From: Callorhinus ursinus
Taxonomy: Eukaryota > Chordata > Mammalia > Carnivora > Otariidae
DNA: 64,000 bases
Direction: 5' to 3'
NCBI RefSeq assembly: GCF_003265705.1
Contig: NW_020313044.1
Span: forward strand, 2,065,223-2,129,222
Below the pieces are notes generated by a model that did no database searches, was not told the origin of the DNA, and saw only the letters and a list, made by a program, of their open reading frames with translations. A program made the position numbers and the translations under genes. This document shows, in pieces, positions 47,777 to 57,810 of this stretch. The stretch's first letter is position 1; every line of letters starts with the position of its first letter.

Positions 47777-48538
47777 CCTTGAGCCACAAACTAAATGAAA
47801 GTATCTTTTTAAACCCAGAGAAACAGTTCAAAAGGCAACTAACCTTCTTCCCTCTTCAAAACTACTGAACTTGGACAAAGCACATATATCAAAATAGAGT
47901 ATGAATCAAGGATTTTATTCTCCTCCCCAGAGCCTAAGAGGAGACTGTGCTGATAACTTCAGGGTAACCCTGAGTCCAGCAGATCCAGGGCAAATGGTTT
48001 CTGGATCCTCAGGGAAGGAAAAGAGAAAAGGATAATTAGAACAGGAGGGAGGATGACAACCTCAGGGCCAAGGCACTGATGACTGGGAGCAGACATGTGC
48101 TTGGTCCCACAAGAAGAACAAGACTTGAAGAGAGCCTGGGTCATGGTATTCATGCATAGTGCCTCAATGGCCACCCTGCTTAAGGGATCTGAAGAAACTG
48201 CTGGGTCCACCCCAAAACTCAAGCCAATTCAAGGTTACATACCATGATGCCTCAAAGGGCTAATGCCGCAAAACCCAACAGCAAGCTCCTCTTCTATTCT
48301 TAGTTTTATTATATCATTTAATTAGAAACAAATATAAGCTCATGGTTAAAAAAAAAATTCACATAGTATAGAAAGTCCAAGACACAAAGGAAAAATCCTT
48401 TTCTCATAACCTCATTCCTCCTACCCTTAGAAGTAAGAGCCAGTTTTTGCATTACATATTTAAAAATACATATGTACTACAAATCTACACGTAAATCTTT
48501 ACTCATTTACTTTGTATATGAATGCATCATTACTACAC
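47777..48538 (-). other. SIL1: SIL1 intron segment, nothing recognised
   Basis: 762 nt between two reverse SINEs. I see no exon or repeat that I can name. Confidence 0.6.
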
Positions 48539-48548
48539 GTTATTTTTA

Positions 48549-48757
48549 TTTTTTTAAAGATTTTATTTATCTATTTGACAGGGAGAGCGAGAGACCACAA
48601 GCAAGGAGAGCAGCAGAGGGAGAGGGAGAAGCAGGCTCTCCACCAACAGGCTCTCCACCAAGCGGGGAGCCCGATGCGGGACTCCGTCCCAGGACCCTGG
48701 GATCATGACCTGAGCCGAAGGCAGATGCCTAACCATCTGAGCCACCCAGGTGCCCTC
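48549..48757 (-). mobile_element. Can-SINE, reverse, with internal 15-bp tandem duplication
   Basis: TTTAAAGATTTTATTTATCT, head ending CCACCCAGGTGCCC. Duplication GTTATTTTTA at 48539-48548 and 48762-48771. CAGGCTCTCCACCAA occurs twice in tandem near 48632-48661. Confidence 0.94.
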
Positions 48758-48771
48758 ACAGGTTATTTTTA

Positions 48772-49194
48772 ATGTAGAGACCCTATTCACAGAAAGGAGA
48801 GGCTTCTTGAGTCTCCTAGTGCAGTACCCCGAAGCCAAAGAGAACAGCAAATAGAAGGGAGGAGGGTGGCCAATCATATTTTAAAAGACTCCGGTAAGAT
48901 CTAACATTCCAGAGTCAACTTTAAATCCAAGAGCTCCTGAAGGAAGCAGGACCCTGCCTCCAATAGGGCCCCTCCTTTGGCCCAGGGAGAGAGAAGACAG
49001 CCTTTGTAAACCATTCTGTCTGGCTCTCCTGCTCTGTAGTTGGCAGCTTCACCTACCCCACCAGGTCATTCCAGGGCTTGTCCTTGACCCTCATGCCTGT
49101 CACCACCGCTGTCCTCGCCCCTTGGGCTCTGCTCTACAGTTTCCATGCTCCTCTGAAACATCACCACTGGCAGGGCGCAGCAACTGAGAACAAC
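48772..49194 (-). other. SIL1: SIL1 intron segment, nothing recognised
   Basis: About 420 nt of unassigned sequence between a SINE and the AT-rich candidate element at 49195. Confidence 0.6.
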
Positions 49195-49375
49195 AGGAGA
49201 TGACCTCACAGCCTTCATATGCTAATGCCAGCTCCCAATTACTTGTACTGTTGAATAATTGAAAGAGGAGAATAATCCACTCAGCTGATTTGGGAAGCTA
49301 GCCAGGCGCACAGATTATCTCAGAGTGAATTATTCACACTAGGGATAATTGGGAGTTGCCCAAACTTCTATCTGT
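49195..49375. promoter_or_regulatory. Candidate conserved non-coding / enhancer-like element
   Basis: Repeat-free, AT-rich stretch with clustered homeodomain-like cores: ATATGCTAAT, CCAATTAC, AATAATTG, AGATTATCT and GGATAATTGG. CTCCCAATTA (49232-49241) recurs inverted as TAATTGGGAG (49346-49355), and GTGAATTATTCAC is a near-palindrome between them. Regulatory function is inference only. Confidence 0.3.
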
Positions 49376-49521
49376 GGTTCAGGCATCACGTGGAAGAACA
49401 TTCAAGATGGAAAGTATGAAAGCAAGAAGAGGGGAGGAGACCTTGTTCTCAGGCCCAGGTTTCCTCTGTGTTGCTTGGTAAGTCACAGCCCCTCTCTCTA
49501 TCCCACTTAAGGTCAATGCGC

Positions 49522-49550
49522 ATGATGATGACGACGATGATGATGGTGAT
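49522..49550. repeat. GAT/GAC trinucleotide repeat
   Basis: Short run of ATGATGATGACGACGATGAT type, about 29 nt. Confidence 0.85.
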
Positions 49551-49571
49551 TAAACTGACATTAATATTTCT

Positions 49572-49768
49572 TTTTTTTTTTAAAGATTTTATTTATTTAT
49601 TTGCCAGAGAGAGAGAGTGAGAGCACAAGCAGGAGGAGCGGCAGGCAGAGGGAGAAGCAGGCCTCCTGCTGAGCAGGGAGTCTGATGTGGGACTCGATCC
49701 CAGGACCCTGGGATCATGACCTGAGCCGAAGGCAGACGCTTAACAGACTGAGCCACCCAGGCATCCCT
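49572..49768 (-). mobile_element. Can-SINE, reverse
   Basis: T-tail, AAAGATTTTATTTATTTATT, head ending CCACCCAGGCATCCC. Approximate duplication ATTAATATTTCT (49560-49571) against ATTAATAATATTTCT after the element. Confidence 0.93.
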
Positions 49769-49849
49769 TGAGATTAATAATATTTCTAATGACAGATCTT
49801 ATTCACCACATGCTGTGCTCTGGGCTAGGAGTTTATTTATTTTTAATAT

Positions 49850-50000
49850 ACATACATTATCTCATTTAATCCTCACAGTGAGTCTGTGAAGCACTGTCTT
49901 CTCCATTTCCCAGTTGAGGAAACTGAGGCTCAGATAGGTTAAGTAACTTGCTCCATATACATACAGACTGTCAAGCTGTCTATCTAGAGCTGAGTCTCTT
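49850..50000 (-). repeat. MIR fragment, reverse
   Basis: ATTATCTCATTTAATCCTCA, then GAGGAAACTGAGGCTCAGAT, then GGTTAAGTAACTTGCTCCAT. Confidence 0.82.
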
Positions 50001-50524
50001 ACCTGAGAACCTCTTTTACCAATCAACTTGTAACTCTGCCACCTCGTAAGGGAGATTTTTCCTTATAGAACACATGAAGCTATACGGAAAGAAAACAGAC
50101 TTTTAAAAGTATAATACCATCCACACTCATCTTGAAATGACTGGATTTCAAGGTAGCAAAATTGCCCCCCTCTTCTGAAACCAAGAAGCCTGTAGAAAGA
50201 GGCTGGTTAGTCCACTTTGAGAAATCCAGAGTCTGGATGCCCAAGCCACTGGCAGACTTAGAAGAGTACACAGTCTTCTATCACTCCATCTACCATCATG
50301 ATCAAAGCCTGAAAAATGAAACCACTGTCCTTCTGACATGCCACTACTTCAGCCAAGAGGAAGCTCAGAACTCTGGGGCCAGAGCATGAGGGGAGGGGGA
50401 TAGGCTCTGCAAGCCACGATGAGCACTGCTTACCTCACAGATGAGTATCTACAAAGTGACTGGGCCAGCCTCTGGATGCCTGGGGTCCCCTCCCACAGTG
50501 TCTAGGAAAGGGTCTTTGGATACA
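50001..50524 (-). other. SIL1: SIL1 intron segment, nothing recognised
   Basis: About 520 nt between a MIR and an LTR-like element, with no recognisable repeat or exon. Confidence 0.6.
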
Positions 50525-50970
50525 GGGTGTGGTAGCTGGTCTCCAAAATGGCCATCAGTGTCTTGCCTTCTGGTATTATGCTTTTGTATAGTTCCCTCTC
50601 ACACCAAATCATGGCTGATCTGTGTGACCAAAAGAATACAGAGGAGGTGATGGCTATGTCATAAAAGGCATGGGCACTTAATGCCTTGCTCTCTTATACT
50701 GCTCCCTCTGAAGGGAACCACGGGGATACCTGAAAGCCCTATGGAGATGCTCACTTAAAGAGGAACTGAGGCCTCTCACCAACAGCCCACCTCAACTGGT
50801 CAGGCATACGAGCTGGAAGCAGATCCCACAAACCCAGTCGCAGCCAACATCTTGACTACACTTCCAAATTCCTGACTCACAGAAACTGTGAGATATAATA
50901 AATGATTACCGTTGCTTTAAGTCAGTAAGTTTGGGAGCAATTTGTTACAGAACAATAAAAAGCTAATAAA
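50525..50970 (+). repeat. LTR-like element (ERVL-MaLR type)
   Basis: GTGGTAGCTGGTCTCCAAAA start, ACTGTGAGATATAATAAATG poly(A)-signal region, and end ATTTGTTACAGAACAATAAA then AGCTAATAAA, the landmarks of a MaLR-like solo LTR. Family from memory. Confidence 0.55.
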
Positions 50971-51175
50971 CAATAAGAAGGAAAGGACAGAGATAGTCTC
51001 ACAGTGTTCTGTTTCCTGGAAATGATGTTACAATGGAAGAACTGGGTCTGGTGTCAGGGCCACAGGCCACCAAAAGCTCTGATGAAGCCCTTAAGGTCCA
51101 GAACACTATACAAGAGAGAACAAAGACCTTCACAGCCCAGATGTCCCAGCCCTCCAGTCAAGAAAAAGCTTACAG

Positions 51176-51380
51176 GGGGGCGCCTGGATGACTCGGTCGT
51201 TAAGCGTCTGCCTTTGGCTCAGATCATGATCTCGGGGTCCTGGGATTGAGCCCCACATCGGGCTCCCGGCTCAGCGGGGAGCCTGCTTCTCCTTCTCCCA
51301 CTCCCCCTGCTTGTGTTCCCTCTCTCACTGTGTCTCTCTGTCAAATAAATAAAATCTTTAAAAAAAAAAAAAAGAAAGAA
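51176..51380 (+). mobile_element. Can-SINE, forward
   Basis: GGGGCGCCTGGATGACTCGG head, CT-rich region, AAATAAATAAAATCTTTAAA and a long A/G tail. Duplication AGAAAAAGCTTACAG at 51161-51175 and 51381-51395. Confidence 0.96.
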
Positions 51381-51449
51381 AGAAAAAGCTTACAGAAAAT
51401 ACAATGCCCACACCCCTGCCTCTAATCAAGGTTAGAGTAACCAAAGTAA

Positions 51450-51560
51450 TAAAGCCACCATTACCGAGCGCTTACTGGGTGCCTGGCATGTGCTGGAGCT
51501 CTTCTTACATTACCTCCCTTGCTACTCTTCACAATAACCCTCAGAGGATACACACAATAG
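51450..51560 (-). repeat. MIR-like fragment, reverse
   Basis: GAGCGCTTACTGGGTGCCTG and TCTTCACAATAACCCTCAGA resemble a reverse MIR 3' part. Confidence 0.6.
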
Positions 51561-51855
51561 GCACTCAAGAAATATTTGTTGCAGGAGCAAATCAACTACC
51601 ATTAGACAGTTCTTCTCTGCAAATCACCTACATCCTTTTGACAGAATTTCAACTTTCTACGTTATGTATTATTACTTTAATGTTTGGAAAGCTTATACTG
51701 AGCATGTATTACTTTTAGAATCGGAAGAAATAATACACATGAAATTTTAAAAAAATATTTGTACAGCAAGCAAAGCTCTAATGACTTTGTGCCATCCGCC
51801 GCCTTGCCGAGAGAAGTACACCTCCGTCCTGAGCTGACTCTGAGAGATAACTTGT

Positions 51856-51869
51856 GGGGGGGGGGGGGG
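51856..51869. repeat. Poly(G) run, 14 bases
   Basis: G14 between CTTGT and CAAAG. Confidence 0.9.
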
Positions 51870-51924
51870 CAAAGAGAAGATACTGAAAGAGGTTAACACT
51901 CTGAGCACTACTTGGTAGGCCGCC

Positions 51925-52129
51925 TTTTTTTTTTTTTTTTAAGATTTCATTTATTTATTTATTTATTTATTTGAGAGAGGGAGAGAACACAAGCAGTGGG
52001 GAAGAGCAGAGGGAGAGGGAGAAGCAGACGCCCCGCTGAGTAGGGAGCCCAATGCAGAGCTCCATCACAGGACCCTGAGATCATGACCTGAGCCGAAGGC
52101 AGACACTTAACTGAGCCACAAAGGCACCC
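51925..52129 (-). mobile_element. Can-SINE, reverse
   Basis: T-tail, AAGATTTCATTTATTTATTT with extra ATTT units, head partly deleted near CTTAACTGAGCCACAAAGGC. No clear duplication. Confidence 0.9.
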
Positions 52130-52132
52130 TGC

Positions 52133-52310
52133 TAAGCATTCTTCTTAATGTTTCACATGTATTAACACATTTAATCCCCCACGATAACCAACCTGAGGTA
52201 GGTGTTATTATCCCCATTTTACAGATGAGGAAACTGCTGAGGAGATTAATAGTTTGCCCAAGTTTAGACAGCTAACATGCAATGGAGTCCACATTCCAAT
52301 CCTGGCCACA
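52133..52310 (-). repeat. MIR fragment, reverse
   Basis: ATTAACACATTTAATCCCCC, CCCCATTTTACAGATGAGGA, then a decayed TTGCCCAAGTTTAGACAGCT segment. Confidence 0.8.
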
Positions 52311-52607
52311 GAGCTCCTGTCTTATGCTGTAATTCACTGTATTACCAGCATCTCAAGAGCTCCCTGGAGCGATAAAAAAGTTCATTTAACCCTGCCACCA
52401 GGTTGTGGGACTTCAACAGCACCCTGCACTGCTTACCCTCAAGACTGCTTTTCAACTCAGGGGAAGAAGTAGGTATGCTATCAGCTGGTAGAGGCAAAAG
52501 GATTGCCCTACTTATCTTGTCCCAGGGTACGAGGGCCAGAGGCAACCCCAGCACTGGAAAACCAAGCAGACACCATGGTCCTGAGCCTAAAAAGTCAAAA
52601 CCTCTTG

Positions 52608-53003
52608 GGTGATAGACATTGGGGAGGGTATGTGCTACGGTGAGCCTGTGAATTGTGCAAGACTGCTGAATCACAGATCTGTACCTCTGAAACAAATAAC
52701 GCAACATATTTTAAGAAAAAAGAAAAAGAAGAAGATAACAGGAGAGGAAGAAAAGGGGAGTATGTCAGAGGGGGAGACGAACCATGAGAGATGATGGACT
52801 CTGAAAAACAAACTGAGGGTTCTAGAGGGGAGGGGGGAGGGGGATGGGTTAGCCTGGTGATGGGTATTGAGGAGGGCACGTTCTGCATGGAGCATTGGGT
52901 GTTATGAACAAACAATGAATCATGGAACACTGCACCAAAAACTAATGATGTAATATATGGTGATTAACATAACAATAAAAAATTAATTAATTTAAAAAAA
53001 AAA
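52608..53003 (+). mobile_element. Carnivore L1 3' end, 5'-truncated, forward
   Basis: Starts within GGTGATAGACATTGGGGAGG and carries ACGAACCATGAGAGATGATG, TTCTAGAGGGGAGGGGGGAG, GCATGGAGCATTGGGTGTTA and TGTAATATATGGTGATTAAC, ending in AATAAAAAAT and an A-tail. Duplication AAAACCTCTTG at 52597-52607 and 53004-53014. This 3' end type is familiar from arctoid carnivores. Confidence 0.9.
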
Positions 53004-53305
53004 AAAACCTCTTGATAAAAGTAGCCACATCCATGCAGAGATGTGAAGCTTTCTGACTCCATGTCCTAATCTGGAGAGCAACAATCTTCCCAGTTAGAAA
53101 GGGCTATTATGGTCATGAGATCTACCTTCCAGAATCCTGATGGAGAAGGGATGACTTGAAGGAGACACCAAGAAGAACTTCCTATCATGGAAGGTATAAA
53201 ACAACAAGACAGTAAAACAACAAGATAGGAAGTTCTACATTATGGAAATATGAAGAGTTCCTTCCCACAGGCAACCAGAGGGATCATTCAAAAAATGTAA
53301 ATCAG

Positions 53306-53501
53306 GGGCGCCTGGGTGGTTCAGTCTTAAGTGTCACCCTATTGGTTTCAGCTCAGTCATGATCTCATGGGTTGTGAAATTGAGCCCCACATCGGGCTCC
53401 ATGCTGAGCCGGGAATCTGCTTGAGGATTCTCTCCTTCTGTCGCTCCCCCTATTTGTGAGCATGCTCTCTAAAATAAATAAATCTAAAAAAAAAAAAAAA
53501 G
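53306..53501 (+). mobile_element. Can-SINE, forward, older
   Basis: GGGCGCCTGGGTGGTTCAGT head, diverged middle, AATAAATAAATCT and A-tail. Duplication GTAAATCAG at 53297-53305 and 53502-53510. Confidence 0.94.
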
Positions 53502-53504
53502 GTA

Positions 53505-53760
53505 AATCAGATCTTGTTATTCCCCTGATGAAAAGTCAACAGTGGCTTCCCATTACCCTTAGAATAAAATCCAAATACGTCTCTTACTTGCTCCCTAGGC
53601 ATACTGCCAAATCCCCCAACGTATTTATTCTTAGATTCTCTCTGGTTCACCCCATTCCAGCAACATCGGCCTTCTGGCTGCTTCACTGACTCGCCAAGCT
53701 TGTCCCTGCCTCAGGGCCTCTGTACTGGCTATCTGCTCCCTGCCACCAGAAAAACTTACC
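53505..53760 (+). repeat. L2-like LINE fragment
   Basis: AACAGTGGCTTCCCATTACC, TTAGAATAAAATCCAAATAC and GCCTCAGGGCCTCTGTACTG in the expected order. Confidence 0.6.
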
Positions 53761-53864
53761 TTAATGTGTGCATGGCTAAACATCTGAGTTGAGGCTAGAA
53801 TGAAATATCTTACAAAAGTCCTCCCTAACTAACCCATCTAAGAAATCCCTACATAATCCATTAT

Positions 53865-53946
53865 TGAGATATAATTCACATACAATTCACCCATGTAAAC
53901 TGTACAATCCAATAACTTTTTTTTTAAAGATTTTATTTATTTATTC

Positions 53947-53986
<40 letters not shown>

Positions 53987-55065
53987 CAGAGGGAGAAGCA
54001 GGCTCCCAAGAAGCAGGGAGCCTGATGCGGGACTCGATCCCAGGACTCCGGGATCATGACCTGAGCCGAAGGCAGACGCTTAACCATCTGAGCCACCCAG
54101 GCGCCCCAATCCAATATCTTTTAATATATTCAGAGTTGTGCAATCATCACTGCAATCAATTTTTAAACATTTTCATCACCCACTCTCCCCACCAAAACCC
54201 GTACCTATATTATATTAGCAGTCTAACCCCCCAACTCCCACCCTCCTAAGATTAGGCAACCACTAATCTACTTCCTGGCTCTTTAAATTTATCTAGCCTG
54301 GACATTTCTTATAAATGTCATCACAAAATATGGCTTCTATCACTTAGCATGTTTTAAAGTTCCATCCATGTGTAACATTTAATCAGTATTCATTTCTCTT
54401 TGTCAAATTAATATTCCATTGTATGGATAAACCACATTGTGTTTATCGATTTATAAGTTCATCAATCTTTGGGTTGTTTCCACTTATAGGCTATTATGAA
54501 TAATGCTACCATGCACACTAATACTCAAGTTTTTATATAGACATATGCTTTCATTTGTCTTGGGTATATACCTAGGATGGAAGTGCTGGGTCCTGTAGTA
54601 ACTCCATGCTTAACTATTCGAGGAATGGAGACTCTAAACAGTTGGATCATTTCACATTCCCAAGAGTAGCATATGAGGGTTCCAATTTCTCCATTCTCGC
54701 CAACACTTATTATCTTTTTGATAATAGCCACACTAATGAGTATAAAATTTTATCTCACTGTGGTTTTGATTCGTATTGCCCTGGTGGTTAATGATGTTGG
54801 GTACCTTTTCATGTGTTTATTTGACACTGTATATCTTCTTTGGACAGGTGTCTGTTCAGAGCATTTGCCTATTTTTTAATTGAGTTGTCTGTCTTTATTA
54901 TTGACTTGTAAGAGTTCTTTACATATTCTAGATTCAAGTCCTTTATCAGATGTATGATTTGTAAAATTTTCTCCAATTCTGTGGTTTGTTTTTCCAATTT
55001 CTTGATCCTTTAATACACAAAAGTTTTTAAATTTGATAATGTATCCACTGACCTTTAAATATTAA
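53865..55065 (-). mobile_element. L1 3' region, antisense
   Basis: On the + strand: TTGAGATATAATTCACATAC, CCATTGTATGGATAAACCAC, CTTGGGTATATACCTAGGAT, TCTTTTTGATAATAGCCACA and ATTCTAGATTCAAGTCCTTT in exact inverted-L1 3' order. A SINE interrupts it at 53921-54106. No intact frame. Confidence 0.85.
53921..54106 (-). mobile_element. Can-SINE, reverse, in L1
   Basis: Long (GA)n tract, head ending CCACCCAGGCGCCC. Duplication CAATCCAATAACTTTT at 53905-53920 with one mismatch at 54107-54122. Confidence 0.95.
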
Positions 55066-57044
55066 TTTCTGACTAAAAGATCAACTATTTAAGAAGTGAG
55101 ACCTATCTGTCTTATTCACTGTATCCCTAGTACAGCAGAGTGTCTAGCACATAGCTGATAGTCAATACACTTTTTGAAAATGAGTGTATGAATTTTTAAG
55201 ACCAGAAGAATTAAGTCTTGAGATAGGCTATGAGGAGAGAGGGATGCCTTGCTAGGAGATGGGGGAGGGTTGGGAGAAGACTGAGATGACATCTGGAATC
55301 ATTTCTGGTCTAGAGAAGATATTAAGAGGCAGAGAATGGAGTCTTCTATAGGAGATGCAGAAAGAGATCTAGGGGTGCTAGATGATACACGTCTGAGAAA
55401 TGTACATTATCAATAATAAAGCCCCTCATCATTTAAATGCTCAGGAAGTCATCCTGTCTTTTCAGCCACTCTGGAGAGTCAAAAGACAAAACAATGGCTC
55501 AGGAATGGGGACATATCAGGCGGAGAGGCCCAGCCACAAGGGGGAGGTTCTTTCCAGAGTGCTCACTCAGCTCAGCACAATATTCTTGACGTAAGCTCCA
55601 GGCTCCTCTCTTGTTCAGAAGTGCTAGGGCTTGGGTATCAGTGTGGCTGAGAAGCAGAGGTTTGACGGGGGAAAAAAGGTGACAGCTGGCTCCCTTCTCC
55701 TCTCACGTAGTTTTTGCCAACAACACCAAATCTGAATGCTTGAATGTCTAAGCCAGGGTACTCAAAGTATCTCAGGGATCCTGGATTTGAGTGCCAAGGG
55801 GAAGCATTTCACCAGCCAGGCTAAAAGGGTGGAGGTATGGTATAGAAGCCTAAGGCTGGCTTAGTTCTAAAAAAAAAAAAAAAAAGGTGACACTCTGAGC
55901 AACTAGAAGGAGAGGTAACCTCACAGACACAGAGGAATGTGGAACAGAGGTGCGAAGACTCACCAGCTGCACCATCAAAGAAAGGGGTTCAGAGACAAGG
56001 GCCCCAGCTTTCCATTCCCTGCCTTCCTCTATGTCACCTTTTATGGTAAAAAAGCAAAGAGGGCAGAATGTGTTTTGAGCAACACATGCACATGTATACA
56101 CACACACACACACACACACACATATGGAGTTGCCTCCGGGAGGGTAAATAAATATTCATGAACAATTCAGCATGTGAAAAGCATGGACAGAGGATGACAA
56201 ATGGTGCCAATTAGAAAGAAAGAGTGATATCTATTTTTAAAGTGGCTGAATAAATGATAAAGGATTGCTTGCTAAAAATATTGTGCTTGACCGTCTCCCC
56301 AAAGGCAGGGTCCCTCTCCAGCGCTTGATGACAACAGGCAAACTTCCCTCCCAGTGTGGTGGGTTCAATGCTGCCATGGCCACCTCTCGTTTGTATCAGA
56401 GGTTCACCCTGGGTGCCCTGTCTCTAGTAATAAGGAGACAATTTCTTCTAAGAAGCCTTCTGGGCCCAGGACCACACGCTGAGAATGGCATTCAAGCTCT
56501 CAATTATTCCAGAAGGAGCCCCTGGTGAGGGGATACCAATCCAGGAAGACAGGCTGAATGGGGTTGGAGTACCATTCAAATACAGAGGCACCAGAACCCA
56601 ATTTATCAAGAAAGGAGGGAAGAAACCCCAAAACCTTCCCCAGGGAACAATCAGAGTCCACTTCATCATGGAAGTGTTTGCTGAGGGTCATTTCATGGGA
56701 CTGGTAGAGCCACCCAAATCAAGTTTCCTATCTGGAGCCCACATCTGATACAGATCCTGACTTTGCTCCAGGGTTGGATCTGACCTATGGCATATCATAG
56801 AAATAAAAGCAGAAGTCAGAAAGGTCAGAAATAAAAGCAAAGAATAAGGCTGATTATCACTCACAGGCAGAGAAAACAACAGGAACCCAGATACATAGCT
56901 ACCTCTCTCTCCACCCCCCCTCAGCCTGTCTTCCCATCTCCGTGCTCCCCTCCACCCTCCATCCCTCCCCCATCCCTCTGCCTCTTTCCCTCTCTCTGTT
57001 TCTGTCTGCCTCTCACTGTCTGTCTCTCAGCATTTATTATCATG
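55066..57044 (-). other. SIL1: SIL1 intron segment
   Basis: An L2-like tail fragment at about 55100-55195 (GTATCCCTAGTACAGCAGAG) and a (CA)12 repeat. The rest, including 56160-57040, is unassigned and has no recognisable exon. Confidence 0.6.
56099..56122. repeat. (CA)12 microsatellite
   Basis: Twelve uninterrupted CA units followed by TATGG. Confidence 0.92.
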
Positions 57045-57290
57045 GGTACAACACAGTGGTTAAGAGCTTGGCTTTTGCGTCACACTAGGCTCATGTTTTA
57101 GCTCTAACACAGTCCAGCTGTATGACCCTAGGGAAGTATGTGACCTCTCTAGGCCTCAGGGTCCTCCTGAGTAAAATGGAAGTAACTATACTTACTCATA
57201 ATAGTACTTACTTAGATTCAATGTGAAAATGTATATAAACAGCTCAGCTCAATGTGTGGAATACTGTAGGTACTCTGGTTATTTCTAAAC
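57045..57290 (+). repeat. MIR SINE, near full length
   Basis: CACAGTGGTTAAGAGCTTGG head, GTCCAGCTGTATGACCCTAG, then CTCAGGGTCCTCCTGAGTAA and a GTAGGTACTCTGGTT end. Confidence 0.85.
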
Positions 57291-57694
57291 ATTCTTCATG
57301 CCTTGGTCTAGCCTCTATAAACATTTTGGGTTAGTAAGTATGCCAAATGCATCTTTCTATCTTCTTAGAATGTAACACAGTTGAAATTCAGTAAACATTT
57401 GTCGAATGAGCTGGACTCTCTGAGCCCGTCTACCATGGGCAACAAGCATGGCAGCCAAATGCCTTTGCCCAGTTCATGGTTCTGCCTGTGCTCATTACCT
57501 TGCGGTTAATCCTCGCAACCATGAGTGAGGTGTGCAGGGCCAACAGCATCTGCCCTTCCCCTTCATTAAAAATAAAATGGAAAACAAACGAGCGTGGGTA
57601 GTATTTGCAGCTCCTCAGAGTGTTGCCCTATCGATTTTCAAGTGTCACTATTTATAACTAGCACAGATATAGCATCTTTCTTCCAAGACAATCA

Positions 57695-57810
57695 GAGCAT
57701 TTTATAGGGATCATCTCATTTTTCTCCAGGACGAACAGGAGAACAGCCTGTACTTCTAGGTAAGAGCACAGAGAGGCTAAGGGCTTTAGTCAAGGTCACT
57801 GTGCCAATCA
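57695..57810 (-). repeat. MIR-like fragment, reverse
   Basis: GGGATCATCTCATTTTTCTC, then CACAGAGAGGCTAAGGGCTT and AGTCAAGGTCACTGTGCC. Confidence 0.6.

Noticed and set aside
56485..56748. 87-codon + strand frame with basic glycine-rich middle
   Set aside because: No recognisable family, no promoter or splice context; treated as chance.
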